From positions 43,129 through 107,128 of the forward strand of contig NZ_ANNU01000028.1 of the NCBI RefSeq assembly GCF_000346615.1: a DNA stretch of 64,000 bases. Direction: 5' to 3'. The first letter of the stretch is position 1; the number at the start of each line of letters is the position of its first letter. The notes beneath the pieces were generated by a model. That model had not been told where the DNA came from, made no database searches, and saw nothing but the letters and a program-made list of their open reading frames with translations. Positions 1 through 9,093 of the stretch are shown in pieces. A program made the translations under genes and the position numbers. The stretch comes from Nafulsella turpanensis ZLM-10. Its GTDB lineage: Bacteria > Bacteroidota > Bacteroidia > Cytophagales > Cyclobacteriaceae.

Positions 1-101
1 TCTACTCCACTGCTTAAAATGCAGCTTAGGAGGCATTTGAGTAATTATTAAACAGTAGGTAAAATAAAGCTTACAGTACCTTTATCCAAATCCAGGCCCA
101 C

Positions 102-1061
102 CTACTCTACCTTTACGTAAGGTGCAACTTTCCGGACAAATGAAGAATCGAATGTATGAATATTTAACAAATCGTTGACGGATTGAAAAGGACCATGCTG
201 CTGCCGGTAAGCATACAGGAGGCGTGCCTGTAGCGGGGAAAAGTAAGGATGGGTCGCTATTTCTTCCTGGCTGGCTTCATTGATATTGAGCTGCGCAGGA
301 CGGAAGTTCTCTTCGATAAAAACATACTGCCTGAGGTCCTGTACCACAGCACTATCGAGCCCCCACACTTCCGACAGCTGATCGAGGGACACAAAACCTC
401 CCAGCTTTTCACGAAAACGAACAATGCGCGAAGACAGCACCGGCCCAATTCCTTTTAACTGTTGCAGCAAAAGACTATCGGCCTCGTTCAGATCAAAGGC
501 AGTAAGTTTCTTCTCCTTATACACCGGCCGCGCCTCCTCTCCGGCTGTTTCTGCAGGCTTCTTAGTGGCAGTAAGGCTTGCCGGAAGGTGAATAAATGGA
601 GCCAGCTTTTGGTAAAGACTGTCGGGCATATCGTAAATAATCATCAGGTCTTCTTTTTTCCTGAATTTTCCTCCTTTTTCCCTGAAGTTGGCCACGCGGC
701 GGGCCAGCCATGGAGGCATACCCAGCAACTGCAGACTATCGACAGATACCTTGTTCGGGTCGAAAATAAACAGGCGAGGCAGGCTGGCAGCTTCTTTCTC
801 CTTTTTCCAGTCCTGCCTGCTATCATACCCGGCAAACTGCAAGGGAGCTTCCTGTTCTGCGGCCTCCATCTGCAGCAGCAGGCTATCGAGGAGCGCCTGG
901 TCCTGCTGAAAGGAGGTATAACCCTCCGCAGGCAGCTGACGATACAGCAGGAAGCCCAGGAAGTAAGCAAACAGCAATCCTACCATCAGCAAAAAGCCTT
1001 TGGCTTCTGCATTACTGAAGTTGAAGAAGATTTTGGTATACCGAAGCAGCCGCTGAAGCAT
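102..1061 (-). CDS. ComEA-like helix-hairpin-helix membrane protein
   Basis: A 319-residue protein with one N-terminal membrane segment (about residues 22-41) followed by a soluble, probably periplasmic, region with three ComEA-like helix-hairpin-helix units (about 99-146, 192-238 and 259-305). Each unit starts with an FD/LN-type strand (FDLNEAD, LNINEAS) and carries a hairpin such as LKGIGPVLSSRIVRFREK. ComEA-type modules bind double-stranded DNA without sequence specificity in DNA uptake, but the tripled Bacteroidota form has no established role. It has no competence genes beside it here. The family assignment is firm; DNA binding is inferred. Confidence 0.85.
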   Translation of the reverse strand: MLQRLLRYTKIFFNFSNAEAKGFLLMVGLLFAYFLGFLLYRQLPAEGYTSFQQDQALLDSLLLQMEAAEQEAPLQFAGYDSRQDWKKEKEAASLPRLFIFDPNKVSVDSLQLLGMPPWLARRVANFREKGGKFRKKEDLMIIYDMPDSLYQKLAPFIHLPASLTATKKPAETAGEEARPVYKEKKLTAFDLNEADSLLLQQLKGIGPVLSSRIVRFREKLGGFVSLDQLSEVWGLDSAVVQDLRQYVFIEENFRPAQLNINEASQEEIATHPYFSPLQARLLYAYRQQHGPFQSVNDLLNIHTFDSSFVRKVAPYVKVE

Positions 1062-1312
1062 AAGAGATAAACCGCTTCTTCATTTAAATGTTCTTTTCGT
1101 TAGAAAATTTGGCTGCTATTCTAAAGGCCAGGCTGGTCATGCACGATAAGTACCTGAAAAATAGAGGATTGATGAGACTCTTTCCCTGACCAGAGAAATA
1201 AACGGCAATTCTTTAAGCCAGCAACTAAACTTGTTATGGAACCCGGCATGAACAATTTGGCTGTAACACGTATACATATAGTAACACATTTTTAACCTAA
1301 ATAAGCTGAACC

Positions 1313-1717
1313 ATGGAAACTTTTGGTGCTATAACAGGGGTCATTCTCACTGCAGTGGCCATTGCTCTTATTTTTTACTTTGTACTGAAAGTAAAAGGAC
1401 CCTGGGGAAACTTCTGGACCTTCTTCGTTGTGCTTTTTCTTTCCATTTGGGCCGCCAGCCTGTGGGTGAGCCCATTCGGGCCGGTTTACTGGGGAATTGC
1501 CTGGATACCTTTATTGTTTATTGGCATCATCGTTGCCCTGCTTCTGTCAGCTATGCCTTCCCCGCCAGCAAATACCGAAACTTCGGCCAGCGACAATGGA
1601 ATGGACGAGAATGCCTCCCGAAAAGATTTTGGCATTGGAGTAGCTACCCTTAGTGGTATATTCTGGATGTTTCTGGTTATTCTTCTAGTGGCTGTGGTAA
1701 TTGGGTACACCTTTTAA
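1313..1717 (+). CDS. Small membrane protein of unknown function
   Basis: I do not recognise this 134-residue protein. It has four hydrophobic segments (about residues 5-26, 33-52, 58-80 and 108-132) and a short polar loop (about 82-107) rich in Ser, Asn, Asp and Glu between the third and fourth. There is no signal peptide separate from the first membrane segment. It stands alone between two oppositely oriented genes and a strong hairpin follows its stop codon directly, so it is probably a single-gene transcript. An inner-membrane location is inferred from composition only. Confidence 0.7.
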   Translation: METFGAITGVILTAVAIALIFYFVLKVKGPWGNFWTFFVVLFLSIWAASLWVSPFGPVYWGIAWIPLLFIGIIVALLLSAMPSPPANTETSASDNGMDENASRKDFGIGVATLSGIFWMFLVILLVAVVIGYTF

Positions 1718-1755
1718 ACACAAAGCCCCCACATTGTTAGGCAGGGGCTTTGTGT
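1718..1755. terminator. Hairpin terminator between convergent genes
   Basis: A perfect 12-bp stem (ACACAAAGCCCC pairing with GGGGCTTTGTGT) with a 14-base loop begins at the stop codon of the upstream small membrane protein. The run of T after it is poor on both strands, so termination strength is uncertain, but it lies between convergent genes and could serve both. Confidence 0.65.
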
Positions 1756-1811
1756 AATGTCCACCGGAAGAACTACACAGGCCTTCATGGATTAGTTTTA
1801 TCCTTTAGCTC

Positions 1812-1940
1812 CTACTCCTCATCGTAGGAGTTCGGCTCCGGCTTAGGCGGTGTGCGAAGGACCTTCATAAAGAAGTAAGCTGTAATAATGGTAACTGATA
1901 CCTGCACCAGCACCATGGTAATAATAGCTGAAGTACTCAT
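1812..1940 (-). CDS. MetS-like small subunit of NSS transporter
   Basis: A 42-residue reading frame starting MSTSAIITMVLVQVSVTVIT and ending PKPEPNSYDEE. It is a single membrane helix (about residues 4-25) with a short charged, proline-containing cytoplasmic tail. It begins three bases after the stop codon of the NSS symporter gene on the same strand. This is the layout of metP-metS in Corynebacterium, where the tiny MetS is required with the NSS protein MetP for methionine and alanine uptake. Position, size, single helix and tail match that family; function here is inferred. It is too short for routine gene calling. Confidence 0.8.
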   Translation of the reverse strand: MSTSAIITMVLVQVSVTIITAYFFMKVLRTPPKPEPNSYDEE

Positions 1941-1943
1941 AAT

Positions 1944-3848
1944 TTATCTCCTTTCAGGTTGTTTTTCTCTTCTTACAGTAGCCACATAAATAATGGCGCA
2001 AATAAAGACAAAGAGCAGGGTTAATAATATTTTAGCCAGATCAATGTAAAAGATGGGGTTCGTAAAATCGCCCAGTGCAATGGTTTCCCTCACCTCCACC
2101 TCATCGCCTACACTAACGATAATTTCGTTTTCCGGTTCAAATTTATAGGTCTGCACCACGGTCAGGGAATCGAAAGTTTCCAGGTTACCCAGCTGGCTGG
2201 CTTCCATTACCGGTTCTGCTTCGTTTGTAGCAGTCCGGTGGTAAGGCAGCAATTGTGCTACTGCTACCACTGTTTCTCCTTCGGGCCCCTCTTCAATGGC
2301 TACAATTTCTCCCGGAACCGTTGCCTCGAAGTGGTCGGCAAAGTATTCGCGGTTGGCATCGAAGCCCTGATTGGTAATTTTACCGATGATGCTGTTATCG
2401 TCAAGTTCCCAGTCGCCGGAGAAAGCCCTGCCCCAGTCGCCGTTTACAGGCGTAACAAGACTGCTCAGGAACACCACTAACAATAAAATAGGGGTAACAA
2501 ATTTAATAAGTGGTTTAAAAATGGCAGGGACTTTAATGTCTGCTCCACGATTAATTTCTTCCCAGCCGTTATTAATGCCGAATATATAAGCGAAAATAAT
2601 ACTTTCGGCAAGGGCGAATACTACCAGCGAAACGGTTCCTGCCCAGTAATCATACTCCCACAGTACGCCTTCATTATAAAAGTATACCGTTGGAAGACCC
2701 ATTAGCAATACAAGACCACCGAAAGACCAGGCTGCTTTTTCACGCTTCCAGCCGAACTCATCTTCCATAAAGCCCATCCATGGGGTACCCATGGCGAGGG
2801 AAGAGGTAATACCGGCGAAAAAGAGCAGGCCAAACCAGGCTACCCCTCCAAGCGTTGCAAGGGCCGTACCCCACTGGTCGAACAGGAACGGCATGGTCTG
2901 GAAAGCCATGGCAAAACCTGCATTTTCCTTTACCCAATCAAGGCCAAGGTACCCTACGGCAATCGGAATAACGATGGAAGCACCCAGAACAATTTCCACA
3001 AAACCGTTCATCCAGCCGGCAGACATGGAGTTCAGGGCAATATCATCATTCTTACGGATATAAGAGGCGTAGCATTGTACAGTACCCATACCTACAGAAA
3101 GTGTAAAGAAAATCTGGCCGGCCGCAGCCAACCAAACGGTCGGGTCAAGAAGCGAGTCGAACTGAGGTTCCCACAGAAAGTTAAGGCCAAGGTAAGAGTT
3201 ACAGTCGGTACAGCCTTCAGGCGCACCGGCATCGCCAAGGGTAAACCCACGAACGGCCAGGAAAGCGCCGAATACAATCAGGAGCGGAACGCCTACTTTA
3301 GCTACCTTTTCTACCCCTCCGCTCAGGCCACGGCTCAGAATGTAGGTATTGAGAACAAGACAAAGGATGTAAAATACCACCGATTCATAAGGTACACCTG
3401 TAGTAGCAGAGGTGATGGTAGTATAACGGTCAAAAAAAGCGGCTACCTCGCCCTGCGTTAGGCCGGCAAAGGTTTGCATGAGAGAGTGGAATACATAGGC
3501 CAGCGTCCAGCTCTCAATATAGCAGTAATAAGCGGCCACGGCAATGTTGGTGAAGATACCAAAGGCCCCGAAATACTTCCAGAACCTGCGGCGGGTCATC
3601 TGGTCGAGGATAAAAGGGGTGGAGTGGTTACCGAAGCGGCCACCGTAGCGCCCCATGGACCATTCTATCCACAATAACGGAATACCCATTACCAGGAAAC
3701 AGATCAGATAAGGGATAATAAAGGCCCCGCCACCATTTTGCACGGCCTGTACCGGAAAACGCAGGAAGTTGCCAAGCCCGACAGCATTCCCTGCCATGGC
3801 TAAAATCAGGCCCACACGGGTTCCCCAGGATTCGTTGTTTGCGCTCAT
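1944..3848 (-). CDS. Sodium-dependent NSS (SLC6-type) symporter
   Basis: A 634-residue sodium:neurotransmitter-symporter-family protein, expected to import an amino acid with Na+ across the inner membrane. The family signature in the first helix is clear (GTRVGLILAMAGNAVGLGN followed by FLRFP), and many hydrophobic helices follow. It is longer than usual because about 130 polar residues (roughly 466-597) lie between the penultimate and last membrane segments, an extracytoplasmic loop in the NSS fold. The last helix is followed by a short basic tail. The small subunit gene follows after three bases, so the two are probably translated together. Substrate is unknown; methionine or alanine is a guess from MetP. 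Confidence 0.9.
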   Translation of the reverse strand: MSANNESWGTRVGLILAMAGNAVGLGNFLRFPVQAVQNGGGAFIIPYLICFLVMGIPLLWIEWSMGRYGGRFGNHSTPFILDQMTRRRFWKYFGAFGIFTNIAVAAYYCYIESWTLAYVFHSLMQTFAGLTQGEVAAFFDRYTTITSATTGVPYESVVFYILCLVLNTYILSRGLSGGVEKVAKVGVPLLIVFGAFLAVRGFTLGDAGAPEGCTDCNSYLGLNFLWEPQFDSLLDPTVWLAAAGQIFFTLSVGMGTVQCYASYIRKNDDIALNSMSAGWMNGFVEIVLGASIVIPIAVGYLGLDWVKENAGFAMAFQTMPFLFDQWGTALATLGGVAWFGLLFFAGITSSLAMGTPWMGFMEDEFGWKREKAAWSFGGLVLLMGLPTVYFYNEGVLWEYDYWAGTVSLVVFALAESIIFAYIFGINNGWEEINRGADIKVPAIFKPLIKFVTPILLLVVFLSSLVTPVNGDWGRAFSGDWELDDNSIIGKITNQGFDANREYFADHFEATVPGEIVAIEEGPEGETVVAVAQLLPYHRTATNEAEPVMEASQLGNLETFDSLTVVQTYKFEPENEIIVSVGDEVEVRETIALGDFTNPIFYIDLAKILLTLLFVFICAIIYVATVRREKQPERR

Positions 3849-3939
3849 TTACGTAAAATAATAACTTGAATGATTAAGGTATAGGAGCAGTATTAAGTGC
3901 TCCATTTTCCTGCACTGTAAAATACAGGAAAGAGAATCC
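3849..3939 (-). other. Structured 5' leader of the symporter gene
   Basis: Between the predicted promoter and the symporter start codon lie two small inverted repeats: TTTCCTG/CAGGAAA (3906-3931) and GGAGCA/TGCTCC (3884-3903). Neither is followed by a T run on the minus strand, so they look like leader structure rather than terminators. I do not recognise a known riboswitch. Confidence 0.35.
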
Positions 3940-3971
3940 CGAAAATAGATGCAATTCTTTTGTAAAACAAA
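3940..3971 (-). promoter_or_regulatory. Predicted promoter of the symporter operon
   Basis: On the minus strand TTTG (3971-3968) is followed after 20 bases by TATTTTCG (3947-3940), close to the Bacteroidota pattern TTTG-N19-21-TAnnTTTG with one mismatch. A start just downstream gives a leader of about 85 bases. The rest of this gene-free stretch up to the hemA promoter holds nothing I can identify. Confidence 0.5.
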
Positions 3972-4278
3972 GAATCTTTTACAAATAGTATCGGCAACAA
4001 AAGCCTCTTTTAAAGCAGGTAGCCCTATACTTTGCCGGAAAAGCTGACGAACATCTGCTTTTTTCCTGCGCAATTTTTATAAATACTGATGAAGGTCATT
4101 TTTTACCCTCCTTCCCTGCTGTACTTTTGCAGTAAGGAAACTGGAAACAGAGCGCGGAAAGCTGCCTCCTGTGCGGAAGACAGCAGAACTAAGCACTTTA
4201 TCTTGATGTTAGGACACTGAAACTGGAGATAAAATTATTTAAAACTGTTCTAAATAAGGACTTGAGTTTAACAGGCAG

Positions 4279-4309
4279 TTTACTTTCAGCGCATTATCAC
4301 TTAATTTTG
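4279..4309 (+). promoter_or_regulatory. Predicted hemA promoter
   Basis: TAATTTTG at 4302-4309 fits the Bacteroidota -7 element, with TTTA (4279-4282) 19 bases upstream as a partial -33 element. The predicted transcript would start about a dozen bases before the hemA ATG, giving a very short leader. The sequence between the divergent symporter promoter and this site shows no gene. Confidence 0.45.
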
Positions 4310-4327
4310 TCAGCGAATTTATAAGGC

Positions 4328-5605
4328 ATGCAAAACCATTTTAAAGCAGTTAGTTTATCTTACAAAAAAGCCCCGCTTGAAATACGGGAGCTTGTTTCGT
4401 TGAGTGAAGAGGCCTGCAAGGGTTTATTGCACCTGCTGTCTGATTACACCATGGCAACAGATGTACTGGTACTTTCTACCTGCAATCGTACGGAGGTATA
4501 CTACAGTTCCGAGGAAGATCTAAGCAGCGACATTATTAAACTGCTCGGAATTCAGAAGAACATTGCAAATGTTGCAGACTATTCTGCTTACTTTAACCTG
4601 CTTACTCAGCCGGAGGAGGCCATCAGCCACCTCTTCCATGTAGCCATGGGCCTGGACGCACAGGTAGTAGGCGATATGCAGATTGCCAACCAGGTAAAAA
4701 GAGCTTATCAATGGTCGGCCGATGAAAATATGGCTGGTCCGTTCCTGCACCGCCTCATGCACACCATTTTCTTTACGAATAAGAAAGTGGTACAGCAAAC
4801 TACTTTCCGCGATGGAGCCGCTTCTGTATCATATGCAGCGGTGGAACTCATTAATGAACTTACGGCCGATATAGTTGAGCCGAGGGTGCTGGTAATTGGC
4901 CTGGGCGAAATAGGAACCGACGTTTGCCGCAACCTTGCCAAATTCGAAAGAGGCAGCGTACGCATCACTAACCGCAGTATGGAAAAAGCCGAAGAGCTGG
5001 CCCATGAATGCGGCCTCCAAACAACTCCTTTCAGCGAGGTTGGTTCTGCTATTGCCGAAGCCGATGTAGTGCTGTGTTCCATAGCTGCCGATCAGCCTTT
5101 TATTACCAAGGCCCTTATTGAAGAGCAGGAAATTCTGAGCCACAAATTCCTGATTGACCTGTCTGTACCCCGCAGCATAGAAGCTTCCACAGAAGATATT
5201 CCGGGTGTACTGCTTTACAATGTAGATGAGATTGAAAGTAAGGCCTCTGCAGCTCTGGAAAAACGCAAGGCAGCCATTCCACAGGTAAAAGAGATAATTG
5301 CCGAATCCATCGAAGAATTCAACGACTGGAGTAAAGAAATGATGGTTTCCCCGACCATCCATAAGTTGAAGAATGCGCTGGAACAGATTCGACAGGAGGA
5401 AATGACCCGCTATCTCAAAAATCTTAACAGCAAGGAAGCCAAAGCAGTGGAAATGGTTAGCAGGAGCATGATGCAGAAGATTATGAAGCTGCCCGTTCTA
5501 CAGCTGAAAGCAGCCTGTAAGCGCGGCGAAGCCGAAACCCTCATTGATGTGTTAAACGACCTGTTTAACCTTGAGAATCAAAACCATCCCTCCGAAAAGG
5601 AATAA
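4328..5605 (+). CDS. hemA: Glutamyl-tRNA reductase
   Basis: This enzyme reduces glutamyl-tRNA to glutamate-1-semialdehyde with NADPH, the first committed step of C5-pathway tetrapyrrole synthesis. The 425-residue length is normal. The catalytic cysteine lies in STCNRTE (Cys52), an NADPH-binding motif VIGLGEIGTD sits near residue 188, and the C-terminal part is the helical dimerisation region (about 310-410). It is flanked by its own promoter and terminator, so it looks monocistronic; no other haem genes are in the window. Confidence 0.97.
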   Translation: MQNHFKAVSLSYKKAPLEIRELVSLSEEACKGLLHLLSDYTMATDVLVLSTCNRTEVYYSSEEDLSSDIIKLLGIQKNIANVADYSAYFNLLTQPEEAISHLFHVAMGLDAQVVGDMQIANQVKRAYQWSADENMAGPFLHRLMHTIFFTNKKVVQQTTFRDGAASVSYAAVELINELTADIVEPRVLVIGLGEIGTDVCRNLAKFERGSVRITNRSMEKAEELAHECGLQTTPFSEVGSAIAEADVVLCSIAADQPFITKALIEEQEILSHKFLIDLSVPRSIEASTEDIPGVLLYNVDEIESKASAALEKRKAAIPQVKEIIAESIEEFNDWSKEMMVSPTIHKLKNALEQIRQEEMTRYLKNLNSKEAKAVEMVSRSMMQKIMKLPVLQLKAACKRGEAETLIDVLNDLFNLENQNHPSEKE

Positions 5606-5615
5606 AAAAAGATAG

Positions 5616-5646
5616 AGGCAGATTATTAATTCTAAATAATCTGCCT
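5616..5646 (+). terminator. hemA intrinsic terminator
   Basis: A perfect 12-bp stem, AGGCAGATTATT with AATAATCTGCCT and a 7-base loop, followed by TAATTTTAT, ten bases after the hemA stop codon. Confidence 0.8.
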
Positions 5647-5734
5647 TAATTTTATAAGCTCTTTCAATCTTCATTTCAGCCGCAGCTATCTGTTGTGGTC
5701 GAAATCCGTCCAGCTGCATCTAATCTTTATTTTC

Positions 5735-7828
5735 ATGCAAAAACGAGTACTACAGGGCTTCCTTTTCATTATACTCCCCTTCTTCAGCAGCTCCCTTTTC
5801 GCTACTGAGCCTGCTTACGAAGTAATTCCCGACCTGCTATATCAGCTTGAGCGTAAAATTTTAATAAAGCGAGAAGGAAGCAAGTACGGATTAGTTAACC
5901 AGAAGGGCAAAGAACTGATCCCGGCCAAGTACGACAGCCTGTTATATACAGAGCTGCAGGACCAGTACATCGCTTACCTCGACAGACAGGAGCACCAGAA
6001 AGTGGCTGGTGTTATTTCGGAGCGCGATAAAAAAATCATTCCTATTGATTATAACCATATTGTTCCGGTAGCCCTTACACTTTATTCGGTAGAAAACTTT
6101 AGCGGTACCGCAGCCCTCTTTGACAGCGATGGCAAACAAAAGACGGACTTTAAGTTTGCGGCAATTACGGCCTTTAAAGGAGAGCTGGCTCGCTTTTACC
6201 AGAATGGAAAAGCGGGTGTTATCAACAAAAAAGGGGAAATATTGCTCGATGCCCGTTATAAAGATGTTATTATCCGCAGCGACAGCACAGTAGATGCCGT
6301 TCATTTACGGAACTGGAAAATTCTTGACGGGCAAAACAAGCTCCTTAATGAGCTTCAGTTCGACAGCATCCGCCCCCTGGGAAAAGACCGCTGGGCCACC
6401 AGCATAAACTTTTATAATGCCGCCGGCCAGCCAACCCTCATGACCGCCCTTACGAATAGCAAGTGGGAACAGCTTATCGGCTACCGCCCCATGTTTATTT
6501 ACCCCTTTGACGACAGCCGGGAAAAGCAGGTGGCAAAAATTGAAGAAAAAGGTCGCTTTGGAGTTATAAATGCGGCGGGCGAATATCTTTTGCCGGCAGA
6601 GTTCGACTCCATTGCACTCACCAACCGGGCAATAGTAGCAGGGCTTCGGGTAAACAGGGAGTGGTACTGGCATGTGTTTGATTTTAATGGAAAGAAAGTT
6701 AGCAGAGAAACCTACCGGGCCGTTGTTCCGCAAAAAGATGACCTGATGCCGGTAAAGCTAAACGACCGCTGGGGCTATATCGACCAGCAGGGAAAAGAAG
6801 TATTAATTTGCCGCTACGACAGTACTAATGCCTTCGAAGGGGCATATGCCCGCGTCCGCTACAGCGGAAGCATGGGAATCATAAACCGTGAAGGCCTGTG
6901 GCAGGTACGTCCGATGGCTGAGCATATCAGCATGGCAACACCCACACGCTTTGTGGCACGAACACCCAATGCCTACCTCCTGCTCAATGAAGAGGGAAAA
7001 GAACTCCTCCGTACTCCCCATGCGCTAAAGCCTGTAGAGGGAGGCTTACTGGAAATTAACGAACAACTCCAGTATGGTTTGTTCGACCTCAATGGAAAAC
7101 GCCTGACACCCACTACCTATGAGTGGATTTCGGAACTACAGGAAGGGGACATCTTCCTGGCCAGGAAAAATGGCAGGAAAGGTATTCTGAGCAGGGACGG
7201 CAAGAGCTTCATTCCGGAGTCGGCCGATACTTTTGACCAGCTCTTCGACATGAGCGAGGGCTTTCTGGCGGTTGAAATCGGAGGGCAGCAGGGCTTTGTC
7301 GATACACAGGGCCGCTTACGCATCAGCAACCGCTATGATAGTGTTAGCTTGTTCTCTGCCGGCTTTGCTGCAATCAAGCTCATGGGCCAGTGGGGCTATA
7401 TTGATAAGATGGAGCGCCTGAGGGTTCAGCCTCTTTACGAAGCGGCAGGTCCTTTTGAAGAAGGAATGGCCATTATTCGCAAAAATGGCGCCTATGGGGT
7501 TATCAATGAAAATGGAAAAGTTATTATCCGGCCGGAATACGAAAAGATTCAGTCACTACAAAGCGGACGTTTCCTGATTGTAAAAGATGGACAGATGGGA
7601 ATTACCGACAAAAATGCCCGCTCCCTCTTATCAGCAAAATACGACCATATCGAGGACCTGAAGAACGGCTATTTCCTGGTGGAGCGGAATGGCAGGAAAG
7701 GTCTAGTCAACTATGAGGGCATCAGTACTATTCCGCTGATGTACGACATCCTGCTGTGGGATGAACTGAACCAGCTGTACCTGGCATCCGCTGAGGGAGA
7801 AAAGATTGAGCGGAAGGTTATTCGCTAA
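5735..7828 (+). CDS. WG-repeat secreted protein
   Basis: A 697-residue protein built from many WG (KWG) beta-repeats, for example GLVNQKGKELIPAKYDSL, WGYIDQQGKEVLICRYDS and YGVINENGKVIIRPEYEK. The start is placed at the Met at 5735 because it opens a clean signal peptide (MQKRVLQGFLFIILPFF, cut near residue 22); an upstream in-frame Met at 5693 would bury it. WG repeats are thought to form beta-rich binding surfaces, but no function is assigned. No C-terminal T9SS signal or membrane anchor is visible, so a periplasmic location is the simplest inference. Confidence 0.85.
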   Translation: MQKRVLQGFLFIILPFFSSSLFATEPAYEVIPDLLYQLERKILIKREGSKYGLVNQKGKELIPAKYDSLLYTELQDQYIAYLDRQEHQKVAGVISERDKKIIPIDYNHIVPVALTLYSVENFSGTAALFDSDGKQKTDFKFAAITAFKGELARFYQNGKAGVINKKGEILLDARYKDVIIRSDSTVDAVHLRNWKILDGQNKLLNELQFDSIRPLGKDRWATSINFYNAAGQPTLMTALTNSKWEQLIGYRPMFIYPFDDSREKQVAKIEEKGRFGVINAAGEYLLPAEFDSIALTNRAIVAGLRVNREWYWHVFDFNGKKVSRETYRAVVPQKDDLMPVKLNDRWGYIDQQGKEVLICRYDSTNAFEGAYARVRYSGSMGIINREGLWQVRPMAEHISMATPTRFVARTPNAYLLLNEEGKELLRTPHALKPVEGGLLEINEQLQYGLFDLNGKRLTPTTYEWISELQEGDIFLARKNGRKGILSRDGKSFIPESADTFDQLFDMSEGFLAVEIGGQQGFVDTQGRLRISNRYDSVSLFSAGFAAIKLMGQWGYIDKMERLRVQPLYEAAGPFEEGMAIIRKNGAYGVINENGKVIIRPEYEKIQSLQSGRFLIVKDGQMGITDKNARSLLSAKYDHIEDLKNGYFLVERNGRKGLVNYEGISTIPLMYDILLWDELNQLYLASAEGEKIERKVIR

Positions 7829-7924
7829 AAAGATTTTCTTTGCATTAATCAGTGTTCTGCAAAACCTGGCAGTTTACCCTCTCCTCTATAGTGAAGAGAG
7901 CAAAAGTTACCCCCTTCTGGAGTG

Positions 7925-7962
7925 GCGGCTGTAAATTTATCCGGAACTGAATTTACAGCCGC
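7925..7962 (+). terminator. Terminator after the WG-repeat gene
   Basis: A perfect 13-bp stem, GCGGCTGTAAATT with AATTTACAGCCGC and a 12-base loop, followed on the plus strand by TTTTATC. It lies about 100 bases past the stop of the WG-repeat gene. Confidence 0.7.
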
Positions 7963-8018
7963 TTTTATCAATACTTCCACAATCACCCCAGCTATTCTCA
8001 CCTCTTGTGTTGACAACA

Positions 8019-8058
8019 ATTCCTGTACAAATGCTCTTGCCGGCATTTGTACAGGAAT
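8019..8058. terminator. 16-bp hairpin downstream of floA
   Basis: A perfect 16-bp inverted repeat (ATTCCTGTACAAATGC with GCATTTGTACAGGAAT, 8-base loop) starts six bases past the floA stop codon on the minus strand. There is only a weak T-rich tract after it on that strand (TTGTTGTC). It could end or stabilise the nfeD-floA transcript. Confidence 0.55.
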
Positions 8059-8063
8059 GTCCT

Positions 8064-9089
8064 TTATCTATTCTCCCCCTCCTGGTTACCGCCTCTTAGT
8101 TTATTTTGTTTGGCATTGCTGCTGCCTTCGTCATTGCCGCTGATGCTTTCGCGCATATCAGTATCGGCCTGGATGTTCTGCATTTTGTAGTAGTCCATAA
8201 TGCCGAGATTGCCGGAACGGAAAGCATCGGCCATGGCTTTTGGAATTTCGGCTTCGGCCAGAATTACCTTGGCACGGGCTTCCTGCGATTTAGCGCGCAT
8301 TTCCTGCTCTTCTGCTACGGCCATGGCACGTCTTTCTTCCGCCTTGGCTTCGGCAACTTTTAAATCGGCATTCGCCTGGTCAATCTGCAGCTTCGCACCA
8401 ATATTGGCTCCCACATCCACATCGGCTATGTCGATAGAGAGGATTTCGAAAGCCGTTCCGGCATCGAGACCACGCTGCAGCACCAGTTTACTTATTTTAT
8501 CAGGATTTTCCAGCACGGCTTTATGAGTAGCGGCAGAACCAATAGAGGTAACAATACCTTCCCCTACACGGGCGAGAATGGTATCTTCTCCGGCACCACC
8601 TACCAGCTGCTGAATGTTGGCCCGAACCGTTACCCGCGCCTTAGCCACCAGCTGAATTCCATCGGCCGCTACCGCAGCCACGGAAGGGGTGTTAATTACC
8701 TTCGGGTTCACGGAAATCTGAACGGCCTCAAATACATCGCGGCCGGCCAAATCAATAGCTGTTGCCTGTTTAAAAGTCAGGTTGATATTTGCTTTATCAG
8801 CTGAAATAAGTGCCCTGATAACAGAAGGCACGTGGCCGCCGGCAAGGTAGTGTGTTTCCAGGGAGCTGGAGGTAATATCGCTCAAGCCGGCTTTATGAGC
8901 AGTAATCAGCGAATCAACAATTACACGCGGCGGCACTTTTCGGATCCGCATAAAAACCAGCTCAAAGAGGTTAATTTTTACACCCGAGAAGCGGGCCGTA
9001 ATCCAGAGATTGATCGGCACGAAATAAAAGAAAATAAAGATGCCAACAACAACGGCGACAATGATGAGTATTAAAGATAATCCTTCCAT
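8064..9089 (-). CDS. floA: Flotillin-like protein FloA
   Basis: A 341-residue member of the FloA (YqfA, UPF0365) family of SPFH scaffold proteins that organise functional membrane microdomains. An N-terminal hairpin or membrane helix (about residues 3-27, [15 protein letters not shown]) precedes the SPFH domain (about 35-205), then an Ala/Glu-rich coiled coil (about 225-290, with [21 protein letters not shown]). The tail is Ser/Asn/Gly rich. It follows the nfeD gene after four bases, the standard partner arrangement, so the two act as one operon. Confidence 0.93.
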   Translation of the reverse strand: MEGLSLILIIVAVVVGIFIFFYFVPINLWITARFSGVKINLFELVFMRIRKVPPRVIVDSLITAHKAGLSDITSSSLETHYLAGGHVPSVIRALISADKANINLTFKQATAIDLAGRDVFEAVQISVNPKVINTPSVAAVAADGIQLVAKARVTVRANIQQLVGGAGEDTILARVGEGIVTSIGSAATHKAVLENPDKISKLVLQRGLDAGTAFEILSIDIADVDVGANIGAKLQIDQANADLKVAEAKAEERRAMAVAEEQEMRAKSQEARAKVILAEAEIPKAMADAFRSGNLGIMDYYKMQNIQADTDMRESISGNDEGSSNAKQNKLRGGNQEGENR

Positions 9090-9093
9090 TAAT

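Noticed and set aside
1..101. Possible gene end at the left edge
   Set aside because: No frame, terminator or motif can be supported in the first 100 bases.
3849..4073. Minus-strand frame of 74 codons upstream of the NSS symporter
   Set aside because: It spans the predicted symporter promoter and leader, is Leu/Phe/Cys rich without any recognisable pattern, and has no neighbour logic.
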